This document shows positions 46,297 through 55,785 of a stretch of DNA of 64,000 bases, piece by piece. Position numbers and translations under genes: made by a program. The notes beneath the pieces are model-generated. The model was not told where the DNA came from and ran no database searches. It saw only the letters and a list, made by a program, of their open reading frames with translations. This DNA is from Taibaiella sp965229095 (GTDB lineage: Bacteria > Bacteroidota > Bacteroidia > Chitinophagales > Chitinophagaceae). The stretch's first letter is position 1, and each line of letters begins with the position of its first letter. The stretch lies in contig OZ245855.1 in NCBI GenBank assembly GCA_965229095.1, positions 558,001 through 622,000 of the forward strand. Reading direction: 5' to 3'.

Positions 46297-46419
46297 TATG
46301 GCACTGTCATTTACTTCCGCTATCCGGCCTTGTTGCAACTGCAGTACGGTCAGGTGCCGAAGGGCATGCCTGTGTGGATGCACCGCAAAAAGGAGAAAGA
46401 GGCCCAACGGTGCCAATGA
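46297..46419 (+). pseudogene. Possible 3' gene remnant at the cassette edge
   Basis: A 40-codon frame with no start, ending in TGA: YFRYPALLQLQYGQVPKGMP then VWMHRKKEKEAQRCQ. It has core-like GC content and coding-like residues, directly after the AT-rich block. It may be the end of a host gene interrupted by the insertion. The call rests on appearance only. The rest of 46292-46634 holds hairpins. Confidence 0.25.
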
Positions 46420-46482
46420 TAGGATACATCGGGTGTATCTATGAGGAGATGGGTTAGGGAGACAGCTAGCAGGTATTAACTC

Positions 46483-46510
46483 AGCCAGACCCAGGCGGAT
46501 GGGTCTGGCT
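46483..46510 (+). terminator. Hairpin, possible terminator
   Basis: AGCCAGACCC, 8-nt loop, GGGTCTGGCT; perfect 10-bp stem, no T-run. Confidence 0.45.
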
Positions 46511-46570
46511 AAGCTAACCAAAAATTGTCCATGAAGAGTACCCTCTTTGAACGGCAATAATACCCAAGAT

Positions 46571-46614
46571 GCAACAAACACTCATGCTACGCAAGTTGCA
46601 TGAGTGTTTGTTGC
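46571..46614. terminator. Perfect 17-bp-stem hairpin between convergent genes
   Basis: GCAACAAACACTCATGC pairs with GCATGAGTGTTTGTTGC around a 10-nt loop, 20 nt beyond the metalloprotease stop. It is likely the terminator for that gene, despite weak T-runs. Confidence 0.7.
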
Positions 46615-46634
46615 CTATACGCACGGATAGTCAG

Positions 46635-49142
46635 TTATTCTTTAACCAGTTTGATCCTGTTCCTGCTGCCATCGGCATGGGTTACCTGCAATAGATAGAT
46701 GCCTGGCGCAAGATCGCTGATGTCGATGGATACGGAAGGTTGTGCCACCATTTGCTGCCTCTTTACAAATTGCCCGTTAGCCGCAAAAACAGCGGCTTCC
46801 GTCGCAGTGCCTTTACTGTTGATGGTGATACGGTCCCTGGCCGGGTTGGGGAATACGGCTATACTCTGTTGTGTGGTGCAGGAAAGTCTTGTTTCTACCA
46901 CTGTGCTGTACTTATAACCTCCGTCGATATCCTGCATGTTAAGCCGGTAAAAAAAACTGCCCTCGCTGCCGGGCTTGTCGGTATAAGTGTAGGTATTGCT
47001 CTTGCCGGCATCCAGCGTGGCGATCCTGTCGAAATGCGTTCCGTCGTTGCTTCTTTCGAGTTCAAAACGACCGAAGTTCCTGGCATCGGCAGCAGTCCAG
47101 TCCAGTTGGACCGCACAATCTTTTATGGTGGCTCCGAAGGTTTGCAAGGTTATGGGGAGCGGCACTATATTGATGGTGATATTGCTCCTGTTGAGCTGGA
47201 AGAAGACGTTGTTGGCCGCTTTGACTTTAACCCGGGCCTTGTTGGAAGCGGGTAATACGCCGGGTATGGTGACCGAAGCGCTGCCGTTGTTGGGTACATT
47301 GGCCGCCAGGGTATAAGGAAAGGTTTTGCCGCTGTCGACCGATAAGTAGATTGATACATTGGCAGCGTTGATCGGTGCTGCCGTAGTATTGGCTACGGCC
47401 CAGGTTACCGTCTGTGTAGAGCCATTGGTCCAGGTAGTGGCTGTAGCCTGGGAAGTCACTTTAAAGGTATCGGTACCGGGGGATACCACGTTCAGGGTTA
47501 TGGTATCGGTATCGAAGGAAGAATTGAAGCAGCCCCAGCCCTGGTACACATCGCGGGTAGTGAGGATGAACTTAAGCGTACGGGCTGCATTGGGCAATCG
47601 TTCTCCTTTATAGCTATAATTGCCTGCCAGTAACTGGTTGATCGTGGGGAAAACTCTCGTAGGTGATGTGCTGGGAGTAAAAGAACGGAAAAAGGGCATG
47701 AGGTTGTTGCTGGCATTCCAGGCCAGGCCAAAGCCGCCGAGGTCCCATTCTTCCCAGCAATACGTAAGTGTATCTACAGTGGCATCCGTTACTGCAGGCG
47801 CTGTAAGCTCAAAGGGCGTCCATAAGGGGATAGAATAGCTTTGCGTAAAATGAGGATAGGTATTGGGCACATTGGTAGAGGCGGTAAGGGTAGGGCAGGA
47901 ACCTCCTGTAGCCACATTGTTGATAAAAGTGGTGATATTGCGAAGGCTTACTGCATGGAAATAGGCATCGCTATTGCTCTGGAGGTCGTCGGTGCCGCAA
48001 ATGCCGGCATAAGCCATAATAGTAGAACCGCTGCCCGGCTCGAAGGCCATCGTACTGTTGCCATTCCCCGAACAGGAGCCAAGGCTGGAATTGAAGGTAT
48101 GGTCGGAGCCGAACTGATGTCCCATCTCATGTGCTACGTAATCGATCGCAAAGGCATCGCCTACGGGATTGGGCAGGCCGGTTTCACCTTGGGCTTTGAA
48201 ACTGTTGTTGCATAAGACACCCAGGCTGGCAAGACCGCCGCCGCCCGTGCTGAACACATGGCCTATATCATAATTGGCCGTACCGATCCGGGCGGTCACC
48301 GTGGTTTGGTTTTGCGTCAGGAGGGCATTGGGATCGTTATTGGTATAAGGATCAGTGGCGGCATTCAGGAAAACTAAAGTGTCGGTATTGGCCACAAGCA
48401 TCATGGTTGCTGCAAATTCTCTTTCATAAACGCCGTTTACCCGGTTCATGATGAGTACCATCTGTGCCAGCACGCTGGCCGTAGTAGGTGTAGCGCCGCC
48501 CACAGCCGCAGCATACTCGCCGGTACAGGCCAGGGCGAGGTCGTATCTTTTTCTTTGGGTGCCGTTGGTTCTTCCGGCTGTAGGTCCCTCTGTATTGTCG
48601 GGAAGCGCTGCACTTTCTTCGCCGGAAACACCGCAGGTCATGCCGGAGAGCCTGGGGTAATCCTTTTTGTAATAGCATAGGTAATTACCATCTTCCACAT
48701 CGCTGTAAGGGTCGATGAAATAAGTGCTGTTGCCGTCATAAATCATGGCATGAAACCCCGCAGGGGAAAAATCGATCTTGGCCGTTACCCGCCTGTCGTC
48801 CGTAGCCTCGCCTGTAAATGTTTTGATGCCGGGGTATTTTTGGGCAAGGGCAGGGGCCATCATCGACGATTGCCATATCTTAAAGTCCCTGCTGCCCCCA
48901 TCGGGCGTAGGTAGGGTAATGACCTGGCCTTCCTGCGGATTTTCATTTAAGGCAAATAGCCGGTTCTTTAAAGCCAGGGTACTAAGCACATAGGTCTTGT
49001 ATTGCCGGGGAAACAGGTTTTGTTTGCCGCCGGCCTGTACCAGTTGCGGGTGTACCGGTTGCCAGTATTCATCGAGCCCGGCCCGGGCCGAAAGGGCGGT
49101 ACATACAATCGCTAAAAGAAAAGTGGTAAATTTTTGAAGCAT
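46635..49142 (-). CDS. T9SS-secreted reprolysin-like zinc metalloprotease
   Basis: 835 residues from the ATG at 49142 (upstream frame discarded). Signal peptide MLQKFTTFLLAIVCTALSARA is just 21 long, so given as MLQKFTTFLLAIV onward. Prodomain, then the catalytic domain with the metzincin motif HEMGHQFGSDH and Met-turn GSTIMAYAGIC. Downstream are beta-rich repeats (FKVTSQATATTWTNGSTQTV) and a T9SS type A C-terminal domain (FPNPARDRITINSKG ... GIYLLQVTHADGSRNRIKLV). An exported protease; the substrate is unknown. Confidence 0.92.
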   Translation of the reverse strand: MLQKFTTFLLAIVCTALSARAGLDEYWQPVHPQLVQAGGKQNLFPRQYKTYVLSTLALKNRLFALNENPQEGQVITLPTPDGGSRDFKIWQSSMMAPALAQKYPGIKTFTGEATDDRRVTAKIDFSPAGFHAMIYDGNSTYFIDPYSDVEDGNYLCYYKKDYPRLSGMTCGVSGEESAALPDNTEGPTAGRTNGTQRKRYDLALACTGEYAAAVGGATPTTASVLAQMVLIMNRVNGVYEREFAATMMLVANTDTLVFLNAATDPYTNNDPNALLTQNQTTVTARIGTANYDIGHVFSTGGGGLASLGVLCNNSFKAQGETGLPNPVGDAFAIDYVAHEMGHQFGSDHTFNSSLGSCSGNGNSTMAFEPGSGSTIMAYAGICGTDDLQSNSDAYFHAVSLRNITTFINNVATGGSCPTLTASTNVPNTYPHFTQSYSIPLWTPFELTAPAVTDATVDTLTYCWEEWDLGGFGLAWNASNNLMPFFRSFTPSTSPTRVFPTINQLLAGNYSYKGERLPNAARTLKFILTTRDVYQGWGCFNSSFDTDTITLNVVSPGTDTFKVTSQATATTWTNGSTQTVTWAVANTTAAPINAANVSIYLSVDSGKTFPYTLAANVPNNGSASVTIPGVLPASNKARVKVKAANNVFFQLNRSNITINIVPLPITLQTFGATIKDCAVQLDWTAADARNFGRFELERSNDGTHFDRIATLDAGKSNTYTYTDKPGSEGSFFYRLNMQDIDGGYKYSTVVETRLSCTTQQSIAVFPNPARDRITINSKGTATEAAVFAANGQFVKRQQMVAQPSVSIDISDLAPGIYLLQVTHADGSRNRIKLVKE

Positions 49143-49311
49143 ACATCGGGTTTTATGAGTAAGTAAAATGATTAAGATCATTCAGGGATACCGGCAAAAC
49201 AGCAATCCGTAGCCGGTCAAAATAAAAATCAAAATGTTGCTGAAGAGAAAAGCACCGTTGCGATAAACCGTATCCTGGCTGTAAAAAGAGCTCCCTGTCG
49301 GAAGCGGCTGC

Positions 49312-49355
49312 ATATTACAAAAAATAAGCTGATCATTGCTGACCAGCTTATAAAG
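49312..49355 (-). terminator. Rho-independent terminator of gcvP
   Basis: On the minus strand ATAAGCTG pairs with CAGCTTAT and is followed by TTTTTTG, 24 nt past the gcvP stop. Confidence 0.8.
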
Positions 49356-49378
49356 TTATTGCAAAAAAAGTGAAATTG

Positions 49379-52267
49379 TTACGCTTCCTGCATATAGGCT
49401 TCTGTAGGCTCGCAGGTACAGATCAGGTTACGGTCGCCCACCGTGTTGTTGACACGGCCAATGGAAGGCCAAAACTTGCTGGCTTGCACATAATGCAGCG
49501 GGAAAGCGGCTGTTTCGCGGCTGTAAGCATGGTTCCAATCGGAACTGATTACTGCTACCTGGGTATGCGGTGCGTTTTTAAGCGGGTTGTCTTTAGTATC
49601 GGCTTTGCCGTTCTCGATAGCCCTTATCTCTTCCCTTATCGACAGCATGGCGTCGCAGAAGCGGTCTAGCTCGGCTTTATCCTCACTTTCTGTAGGTTCG
49701 ATCATAATAGTGCCTGCTACGGGGAAGCTCATGGTAGGCGCGTGGAAGCCATAGTCCATAAGGCGCTTGGCAATGTCTTCGGCCTCTATCTCTGCTGTTT
49801 TCTTGAACGGGCGCAGGTCTACGATGAACTCATGCGCGCAAGTACCGTTAGATCCGGAATACAGGATCGGGTAATCGTTCTGCAGGCGGGATTTCATGTA
49901 GTTGGCATTCAGGATGGCATACTCGGTAGCTTTCTTTACACCAATGGGTCCCAGCAGGCGGATATAAGCATAGCTGATGAGCAGGATAGACGCTGAACCG
50001 TAAGGAGCGGCAGATACACCATTTTGCCAGTTGGTATTGTTGCTGGTATCCTGTCCGAATACGTGGCCGGGCAGGAAGGGTTTCAGGTGCTCGGCTACAC
50101 AAATGGGGCCCATGCCGGGACCACCGCCGCCATGCGGGATAGCGAATGTTTTGTGCAGGTTCAGGTGGCATACATCGGCACCTATATAACCCGGAGCCGT
50201 AAGGCCTACCTGGGCGTTCATGTTGGCACCGTCCATATATACTTGTCCGCCATTTTCGTGAATGATGGCAATAATATCTTTTACGCTTTCTTCGTAGATG
50301 CCGTAGGTAGAAGGGTAGGTGATCATCACACCGGCTAGGTTAGTCGCATGTTGTTCAGCCTTGGCTTTAAGATCGGCTACATCGATATTGCCGTTTTCCA
50401 GCGCTTTTACCACTACTACTTTATAGCCTGCCATTACCGCAGAAGCAGGATTGGTACCGTGGGCCGAGATCGGAATCAGGATCACATCGCGGTGATTATC
50501 GCCACGGCTTTCGTGGTAACCGCGAATGGCCAGCAGGCCGGCATATTCGCCGGAGGCGCCGCTGTTAGGCTGCAGGCTACAGGCTGCAAAACCGGTGATC
50601 TCGCTCAGGTATTGTTCCAGTTCCCTTACGATCTGCATATAACCTTTGGCCTGGTCTACAGGTGTAAAGGGATGTATCTTGCTCCAGTGGCTCCAGCTCA
50701 GCGGGATCATTTCGGTGGCCGCATTCAGTTTCATGGTGCAGCTTCCCAGGGAGATCATACTGGTGTTCAGGCTCAGGTCCTTGTTCTCCAGGAATTTGAT
50801 ATAGCGCATCATCTGCGTTTCGCTGTGGTGCGCATTGAACACGGCGTGGGTAAGGTAAGCCGAAGTACGTACCAGCGCAACCGGAACGCCTTTCAGGTTA
50901 TTTTCTTCGTTTACCTCGTAGCCTACAGCGCCTTCAACCAGGTTAAGGGCATTGATGATATTGGCCAGGTCTTCAAAATTGGTGGTTTCGTCCAAAGAAA
51001 TACCGATGAGGCCTTCGGGGAAATACCGGAAATTAATATCGAAGGAAAGTGCTTTTGCTTTGATCTCGGCTACCTTATCGGTTTTGATCACGATGGTATC
51101 AAAGAAAGATTCGGAAACCAGGGTATGACCGGCCTCAGTTAAGGCATCGGCCAGCGTTTGTGTAAGGGCATTTACCCTCAGGGCTATATTTTTCAAGCCG
51201 GTAGGGCCATGAAATACGGCGTACATCGCGGCCATATTGGCCAACAGGGCCTGGGCCGTACAAATATTGGAAGTCGCTTTTTCCCTTTTGATATGCTGCT
51301 CGCGGGTTTGCAGGGCCATACGTAAGGCGCGGTTGCCATGAGCATCTACGCTGATACCTATGATACGGCCCGGGATAGCGCGTTTGAATTCATCTTTACA
51401 GGAGAAGAAGGCAGCATGTGGTCCGCCAAAGCCCAAAGGCACGCCAAAACGCTGAGCTACGCCAAAAGCGGCATCAGCACCCAGTTCACCGGGAGGTGTA
51501 AGTAACGTAAGCGCCAGCAGGTCGGTGGCCATACCTACGTAAGCACCTACGGCATGCACCTGGCCTATAAAATCGCGGTAATCTTCTACCGAACCTTTAT
51601 CGTTGGGATATTGGATCAGTGCGCCGAAGTATTGGTTGTCGATAACGGCGGTTTTGTAATCGCCGAAAACAACCTCGATATGTAAAGGCAATGCGCGGGT
51701 AACCACTACGTCTTTGGTCTGCGGGAACATCTCGTTATCGATAAACAATTTCGGACGTTCGGGATTATCATGGTTTTTGTTCAGGGTATGGAAGAACATC
51801 GCCATGGCTTCGGCCGCAGCCGTAGCCTCATCCAGCAACGAAGCATTGGCTATAGGCAATGCAGTAAGGTCGCTCACCACGGTCTGGAAGTTCAGCAGGC
51901 TTTCCAGGCGGCCTTGTGCAATCTCGGCCTGGTAAGGTGTGTATTGCGTGTACCAACCCGGATTTTCAAAAATGTTGCGGAGAATAACGCTGGGGGTATG
52001 GGTATCGTAATAGCCCTGCCCGATATAAGTTTTGGAAACTTTGTTTCCAAGAGAAATATTTTTCAGTTGGCGGAGGTATTCCGCTTCGCTCAAGGCAGCA
52101 GGCAGGTCCAGGGGCTTAGGCAACCTGATCGATTGGGGTACTGTTTTGCCGATCAGCTCGTCCAGGCTGTCGATGCCAATGGTTTCAAGCATTTCGCGGG
52201 TTTCCTGCTCACCAGGTCCTATATGACGTTGGAGAAATTCGTGCTGCAATTGAGCAAAAAGATTCAT
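49379..52267 (-). CDS. gcvP: Glycine dehydrogenase (decarboxylating), P protein
   Basis: 962 residues from the ATG at 52267 (MNLFAQLQHEFLQRHIGPGE). This is a full-length fused P protein with both halves: N-terminal IGQGYYDTHTPSVILRNIFE and C-terminal PLP-lysine region HLNLHKTFAIPHGGGGPGMG, plus GSCTMKLNAATEMIPLSW. It decarboxylates glycine and hands the aminomethyl group to lipoylated H protein. No gcvT or gcvH is adjacent and no glycine riboswitch is seen. Confidence 0.97.
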   Translation of the reverse strand: MNLFAQLQHEFLQRHIGPGEQETREMLETIGIDSLDELIGKTVPQSIRLPKPLDLPAALSEAEYLRQLKNISLGNKVSKTYIGQGYYDTHTPSVILRNIFENPGWYTQYTPYQAEIAQGRLESLLNFQTVVSDLTALPIANASLLDEATAAAEAMAMFFHTLNKNHDNPERPKLFIDNEMFPQTKDVVVTRALPLHIEVVFGDYKTAVIDNQYFGALIQYPNDKGSVEDYRDFIGQVHAVGAYVGMATDLLALTLLTPPGELGADAAFGVAQRFGVPLGFGGPHAAFFSCKDEFKRAIPGRIIGISVDAHGNRALRMALQTREQHIKREKATSNICTAQALLANMAAMYAVFHGPTGLKNIALRVNALTQTLADALTEAGHTLVSESFFDTIVIKTDKVAEIKAKALSFDINFRYFPEGLIGISLDETTNFEDLANIINALNLVEGAVGYEVNEENNLKGVPVALVRTSAYLTHAVFNAHHSETQMMRYIKFLENKDLSLNTSMISLGSCTMKLNAATEMIPLSWSHWSKIHPFTPVDQAKGYMQIVRELEQYLSEITGFAACSLQPNSGASGEYAGLLAIRGYHESRGDNHRDVILIPISAHGTNPASAVMAGYKVVVVKALENGNIDVADLKAKAEQHATNLAGVMITYPSTYGIYEESVKDIIAIIHENGGQVYMDGANMNAQVGLTAPGYIGADVCHLNLHKTFAIPHGGGGPGMGPICVAEHLKPFLPGHVFGQDTSNNTNWQNGVSAAPYGSASILLISYAYIRLLGPIGVKKATEYAILNANYMKSRLQNDYPILYSGSNGTCAHEFIVDLRPFKKTAEIEAEDIAKRLMDYGFHAPTMSFPVAGTIMIEPTESEDKAELDRFCDAMLSIREEIRAIENGKADTKDNPLKNAPHTQVAVISSDWNHAYSRETAAFPLHYVQASKFWPSIGRVNNTVGDRNLICTCEPTEAYMQEA

Positions 52268-52394
52268 AGAAGAGAGATAGAAAAATGAAAGAATGCGCAA
52301 AATTAGGATAAAGTAGCAGAATTATGAAACGGTTATCTTTTCTTTTAGCCCCGGAAAACCTGATCCTGCTATTACAGGAACTTATAGAGGGGCA

Positions 52395-52440
52395 TTTATA
52401 CATCCGGGGACGCTGCAAGCAGCGTCCCCGGATGTATAAA
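52395..52440 (-). terminator. Very long perfect hairpin after the second lanthipeptide-like gene
   Basis: A 22-bp perfect inverted repeat (52395-52416 with 52419-52440; core CATCCGGGGACGCTGC / GCAGCGTCCCCGGATG) around a 2-nt centre. It is 19 nt past the precursor's stop and ahead of gcvP. Probable terminator or RNA-stability element. Confidence 0.75.
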
Positions 52441-52459
52441 TATTTAAAGCTAGATGCTG

Positions 52460-52741
52460 TTAAGGGCAAAGCACTGTAGGCGGTGGGCAATTGCAGGTAT
52501 TCAATGTGGGACAGTGATTGCTTTCGGCCACGCAGCAGTTGACCGGGTTGCTGGGTTGTGTAGGGCAGGCAAGCTGTGTGTTACAGGGCTGTGCGCAGGA
52601 TAATGCCGGTTGGGTATGACAGGCCAGGCAATCGCTGGCACCGGTACCACCACCCATCACGGCTTGGGCGTTATGGAGCGCTGTTACTGTTTCTTTGTTC
52701 AGGTTCAATTTCCGATCTAAACGAATTGTTTTCTTTTTCAT
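52460..52741 (-). CDS. Second orphan class I lanthipeptide-like precursor, Cys-rich core
   Basis: 93 residues from MKKKTIRLDRKLNLNKETVT; an upstream in-frame ATG is less likely because the leader would then not match the family start. The leader has LNKETVTALHNAQAVMGGG with the Gly-Gly site near residues 30-31. The core (about 60 residues) has 11 Cys, many Thr/Ser and Pro (CLACHTQPALSCAQPCNT; NTCNCPPPTVLCP). It shares leader words with the peptide at 5903. No maturation or export genes are nearby. It has its own -7 box and a strong hairpin, so it is an autonomous unit. Confidence 0.78.
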   Translation of the reverse strand: MKKKTIRLDRKLNLNKETVTALHNAQAVMGGGTGASDCLACHTQPALSCAQPCNTQLACPTQPSNPVNCCVAESNHCPTLNTCNCPPPTVLCP

Positions 52742-52765
52742 ATTATGTTTATTAAATGTGAACAA

Positions 52766-52773
52766 CAAAGATA
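52766..52773 (-). promoter_or_regulatory. -7 box of the second precursor gene
   Basis: On the minus strand TATCTTTG (TAnnTTTG), 24 nt before the ATG. No matching TTTG at the -33 position. Confidence 0.5.
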
Positions 52774-52987
52774 AAAAGGCACACTGCAGCTTTTTTGCAG
52801 TAAGGATAATTTTTTATGGCAGGATGGCACGTAGGGGAATTGTCGTTTGGGTTGTCTCGTTAATCTGACAATGGTTGATCACAGGTGATAGCGGCTAATG
52901 TCCGGAATTGTAACATTTCTGCGATTTTCCCGATTCATGAGAGCCTGCCACAAATGACATCAAAAACACAATTTAATGTTAAGGTAA

Positions 52988-53017
52988 GTACTATGCATTG
53001 CAAAGTACCTATCTTTG
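52988..53017 (+). promoter_or_regulatory. Near-palindromic operator next to a -7 box
   Basis: GTACTATGCATTGCAAAGTAC (21 bp; arms GTACT and AGTAC, inner ATGCA/TTGCA) runs up to TATCTTTG (53010-53017), the -7 box of the barrel-protein gene. The arrangement and the GTACT-TGCA words recall PadR-type operators, but no PadR gene is in the window. Confidence 0.5.
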
Positions 53018-53049
53018 TCTTGTAGTAGGCAAAAAATAATACTATACAC

Positions 53050-55479
53050 ATGAAACCAATAAATATACTCATCCTCGCAACAAGTTTATTATCAGCTATT
53101 AATGCAAAAGCCCAATCTTCCGGAGCCATTACAGGCCAGGTAAAAGATGAACACAATAAACCATTAGAAGCTGTTACGGTATCGCTGCTCAAGGCTGGCG
53201 ACAGCAGCCTGATCAAAGCTGCTATTACCGATACCTCGGGTCTGTTCGAAATCGAACGGGAAGCGGGAGGCCAGTTTCTCCTGAGCTATACCAGTATGGG
53301 ATATGGCAAAGCTTATTCGGCGCCGTTCCAACTGGAAACAGGCGGCGGCTTCAAAGTGCCTGCTTTGCAACTGATGCCCGAGGATCATAAGATTGCCGAT
53401 GTGGTGATTACTGCCCGTAAGCCTATGGTGGAAGTAAAGCCCGGCAAGATCGTGTTTAACGTCGAAGGAAGCATTAATGCCACCGGCAGCAATGCCCTCG
53501 AACTGTTGCAGAAAAGCCCCGGCGTGCAGGTCGATAATAACGACAACATCAGGATGAAAGGCAAATCGGGCGTCAATATCTATATCGATGGCAAAATGAC
53601 CCAGCTCGACAGTAAGGGCCTGGCCGATTACCTGAAAAGCATCAACAGCAACGACATTGAAGCAATCGAGATGATTGCCAGCCCCGGTGCCAAATACGAT
53701 GCGAGCGGTAACGCAGGGGTAATCAATATCAAACTGAAAAAGAACAAGAAATTCGGCGCCAATGGTAATGTGGACCTGGGTCTCGTGCAGGGTAAAACGC
53801 CCAAAGGCAATGCCGGTGCAAGCCTTAATTACCGCGATGCCAAACTGAACGTTTTTAGCAATGTAAGCTTCAATGCCGGCAAAAGGGAAAATGAACTGCA
53901 CATGTATCGTATCCAGAACGGTAACGGTTTTGACCAGAATACGCTGATGACGAATATCAGGAGAACACTGAACGTAAAAGCAGGCGCTGATTACTTCCTG
54001 GATAAAAAGAATACCATCGGTATATTGGTCAATTCCGGGTTTACCAACGGAAGCTTTCTGTCGGAGAGCGCAACAGATATATACGACCAGGCATCGGGCC
54101 AGTTGCAGCAGAAACTGAAGGCGGGTAACGATGCGCCCATGACCCGGACCAATGCCAATTTTAACCTCAATTATCGCTATGCCGACGACAGCAGCGGTAC
54201 CGCGATCAGCTTTGATGCGGACTATGGTTTGTTTCACAGCACCAGCAAAAGCTACCAACCCAATCATTATTACAGTTCGGGCGATCAGTTCATGTACACG
54301 ATCGTCAATGGTAATAATGCCCCTACGGACATTAAAATATATACGGCCAAGCTGGATATAGAAAACAAGCTCTGGAAAGGTAAGCTGGGCTATGGCCTCA
54401 AAACGGCCCTGGTAAAGACCGACAACGCTTTTGACTTTTTTAAGTACACCGATAATGTACCTGTAAGAGACCTGCGCCTGAGCAATAGCTTTGCCTATTC
54501 CGAAAATGTAAATGCGGCCTATGTGAACTATGATGTGGCCCTGGGTAAAAAATGGAACCTGCAGGCCGGCCTTCGCCTGGAGCATACTAACAGTAAAGGG
54601 GAGCTGAGCCGCGCCGATGGCGTACAACAGGCCGACAACCTGGTAAAGCGCAATTATGTCGATCTCTTTCCCAACGCCGTGTTGAACTATACCCTCACAC
54701 CCGATCATGTATTGGGCATCGGTTACAACCGCAGGATAGACCGTCCCGATTACCAGGACCTGAACCCCTTCGAAAACAAGCTGGACCAGATGACCTACGA
54801 GAAAGGTAACGCCTTCTTAAGGCCGCAGTACACCGATAATATCGAACTGACCTATGTATTCAAATCGCTCGTAAACGTAAGCGCAGGCTACAGCTACGTA
54901 AAAGACTATTCCGTAATGGTAACCGATTCGATCAACGGCAATGCCACCTTTATACAAGAGCAGAACATCGCCTCCCAGAAGATATACAGCCTTAACATCG
55001 GTTCGCCTTTGCCCATTGCCAAATGGTGGAACGGCTATATCAACCTCTGGTACAATTACCAGGTAATGCAAGGCTCGTTCAACAATATCAATGTCGATCT
55101 CAGCGCCTCGGGTTATGGCGCCTATATGCAGCAAACCTTTACGCTAGGCAAAGGATATACCGCCGAAGTAAGCGGTTGGTTCGATGGTAAAGGGTTGGAA
55201 GGCACCTGGAGCAAAAAGGCCATGGGCTCGCTGGACCTGGGTTTGCAAAAACGGTTCCTGAAAGATAAAGCAACCGTTAAGCTCTCTGTTACCGATGTGC
55301 TGGGCACCACCAAATTCAGGGGAGGCAGCAATTATAGCGGTACCAATATAACCATCAACCAGCAGAACGAAAACCAGACCGTACGCCTCAACTTCAGCTA
55401 CCGCTTCGGCAGCAACCAGATCAAAGGCGCCCGCCAGCGCAAAACCGCTTCGGAAAGTGAAGGACGCAGGATTAAGTAG
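53050..55479 (+). CDS. TonB-receptor-like outer-membrane beta-barrel protein
   Basis: 809 residues. Signal peptide (MKPINILILATSLLSAINAK), carboxypeptidase regulatory-like domain (about 27-110), plug-like segment (ALELLQKSPGVQVDNNDNIR; GVNIYIDGKMTQLDSKGLAD; ASPGAKYDASGNAGVINIKL), then a long barrel ending NQTVRLNFSYRFGSNQIKGA. It is of the OMP_b-brl type common in Bacteroidota; ligand unknown, no SusD partner. A near-palindromic operator overlaps its promoter. Confidence 0.88.
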   Translation: MKPINILILATSLLSAINAKAQSSGAITGQVKDEHNKPLEAVTVSLLKAGDSSLIKAAITDTSGLFEIEREAGGQFLLSYTSMGYGKAYSAPFQLETGGGFKVPALQLMPEDHKIADVVITARKPMVEVKPGKIVFNVEGSINATGSNALELLQKSPGVQVDNNDNIRMKGKSGVNIYIDGKMTQLDSKGLADYLKSINSNDIEAIEMIASPGAKYDASGNAGVINIKLKKNKKFGANGNVDLGLVQGKTPKGNAGASLNYRDAKLNVFSNVSFNAGKRENELHMYRIQNGNGFDQNTLMTNIRRTLNVKAGADYFLDKKNTIGILVNSGFTNGSFLSESATDIYDQASGQLQQKLKAGNDAPMTRTNANFNLNYRYADDSSGTAISFDADYGLFHSTSKSYQPNHYYSSGDQFMYTIVNGNNAPTDIKIYTAKLDIENKLWKGKLGYGLKTALVKTDNAFDFFKYTDNVPVRDLRLSNSFAYSENVNAAYVNYDVALGKKWNLQAGLRLEHTNSKGELSRADGVQQADNLVKRNYVDLFPNAVLNYTLTPDHVLGIGYNRRIDRPDYQDLNPFENKLDQMTYEKGNAFLRPQYTDNIELTYVFKSLVNVSAGYSYVKDYSVMVTDSINGNATFIQEQNIASQKIYSLNIGSPLPIAKWWNGYINLWYNYQVMQGSFNNINVDLSASGYGAYMQQTFTLGKGYTAEVSGWFDGKGLEGTWSKKAMGSLDLGLQKRFLKDKATVKLSVTDVLGTTKFRGGSNYSGTNITINQQNENQTVRLNFSYRFGSNQIKGARQRKTASESEGRRIK

Positions 55480-55489
55480 GGAGATTTGA

Positions 55490-55785
55490 GATGTTAGACT
55501 TTAGATATGAGATATTAGAGGTTTGAATTTTACAAGAGCTTACAAGAGCTTACATTTTTCTCTGAAAAACTTCGGATATCTATAAAAAATGAGGCTGCCC
55601 TCCAAAGCGGGCAGCCTCATTTTTATTATTTGTTACGGTCAACTAATTATTCCCCTCCAATCGCTACATCTCTCATTAATCATTGTGCTACAATCAACTA
55701 ATTACCAACTACTTATCGCTACATCTAGTGTCTGACATCTAACATCTCATATCTAAAATCTAACCTCACATCTCAAATCTCATAC
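55490..55785. repeat. ATGAGAT-rich inverted repeat flanking a terminator
   Basis: Left part (GAGATTTGAGATGTTAGACT, TTAGATATGAGATATTAGAG) is matched in reverse complement at about 55732-55785 (TCTGACATCTAACATCTCAT, ATCTAAAATCTAACCTCACA, TCTCAAATCTCATA). Between them lie a doubled TTACAAGAGC and a twice-occurring CAACTAATTA ... ATCGCTACATCT. The spacer is non-coding; its right edge touches the RNase Z stop. Confidence 0.6.
55584..55626. terminator. Bidirectional Rho-independent terminator
   Basis: AAAAATGAGGCTGCCC, loop TCCAAAGC, GGGCAGCCTCATTTTT; perfect stem with A- and T-runs, between convergent genes. Confidence 0.88.

Noticed and set aside
46174..46581. 135-codon minus-strand frame
   Set aside because: Overlaps the MDR gene's end antisense and runs through hairpins; residue composition is not protein-like.
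52268..52459. Glycine riboswitch ahead of gcvP
   Set aside because: The short leader shows no tandem glycine-aptamer architecture, only the long hairpin of the neighbouring gene.
53164..54708. 514-codon frame antisense to the outer-membrane barrel gene
   Set aside because: A shadow frame produced by codon bias of the real gene on the plus strand.
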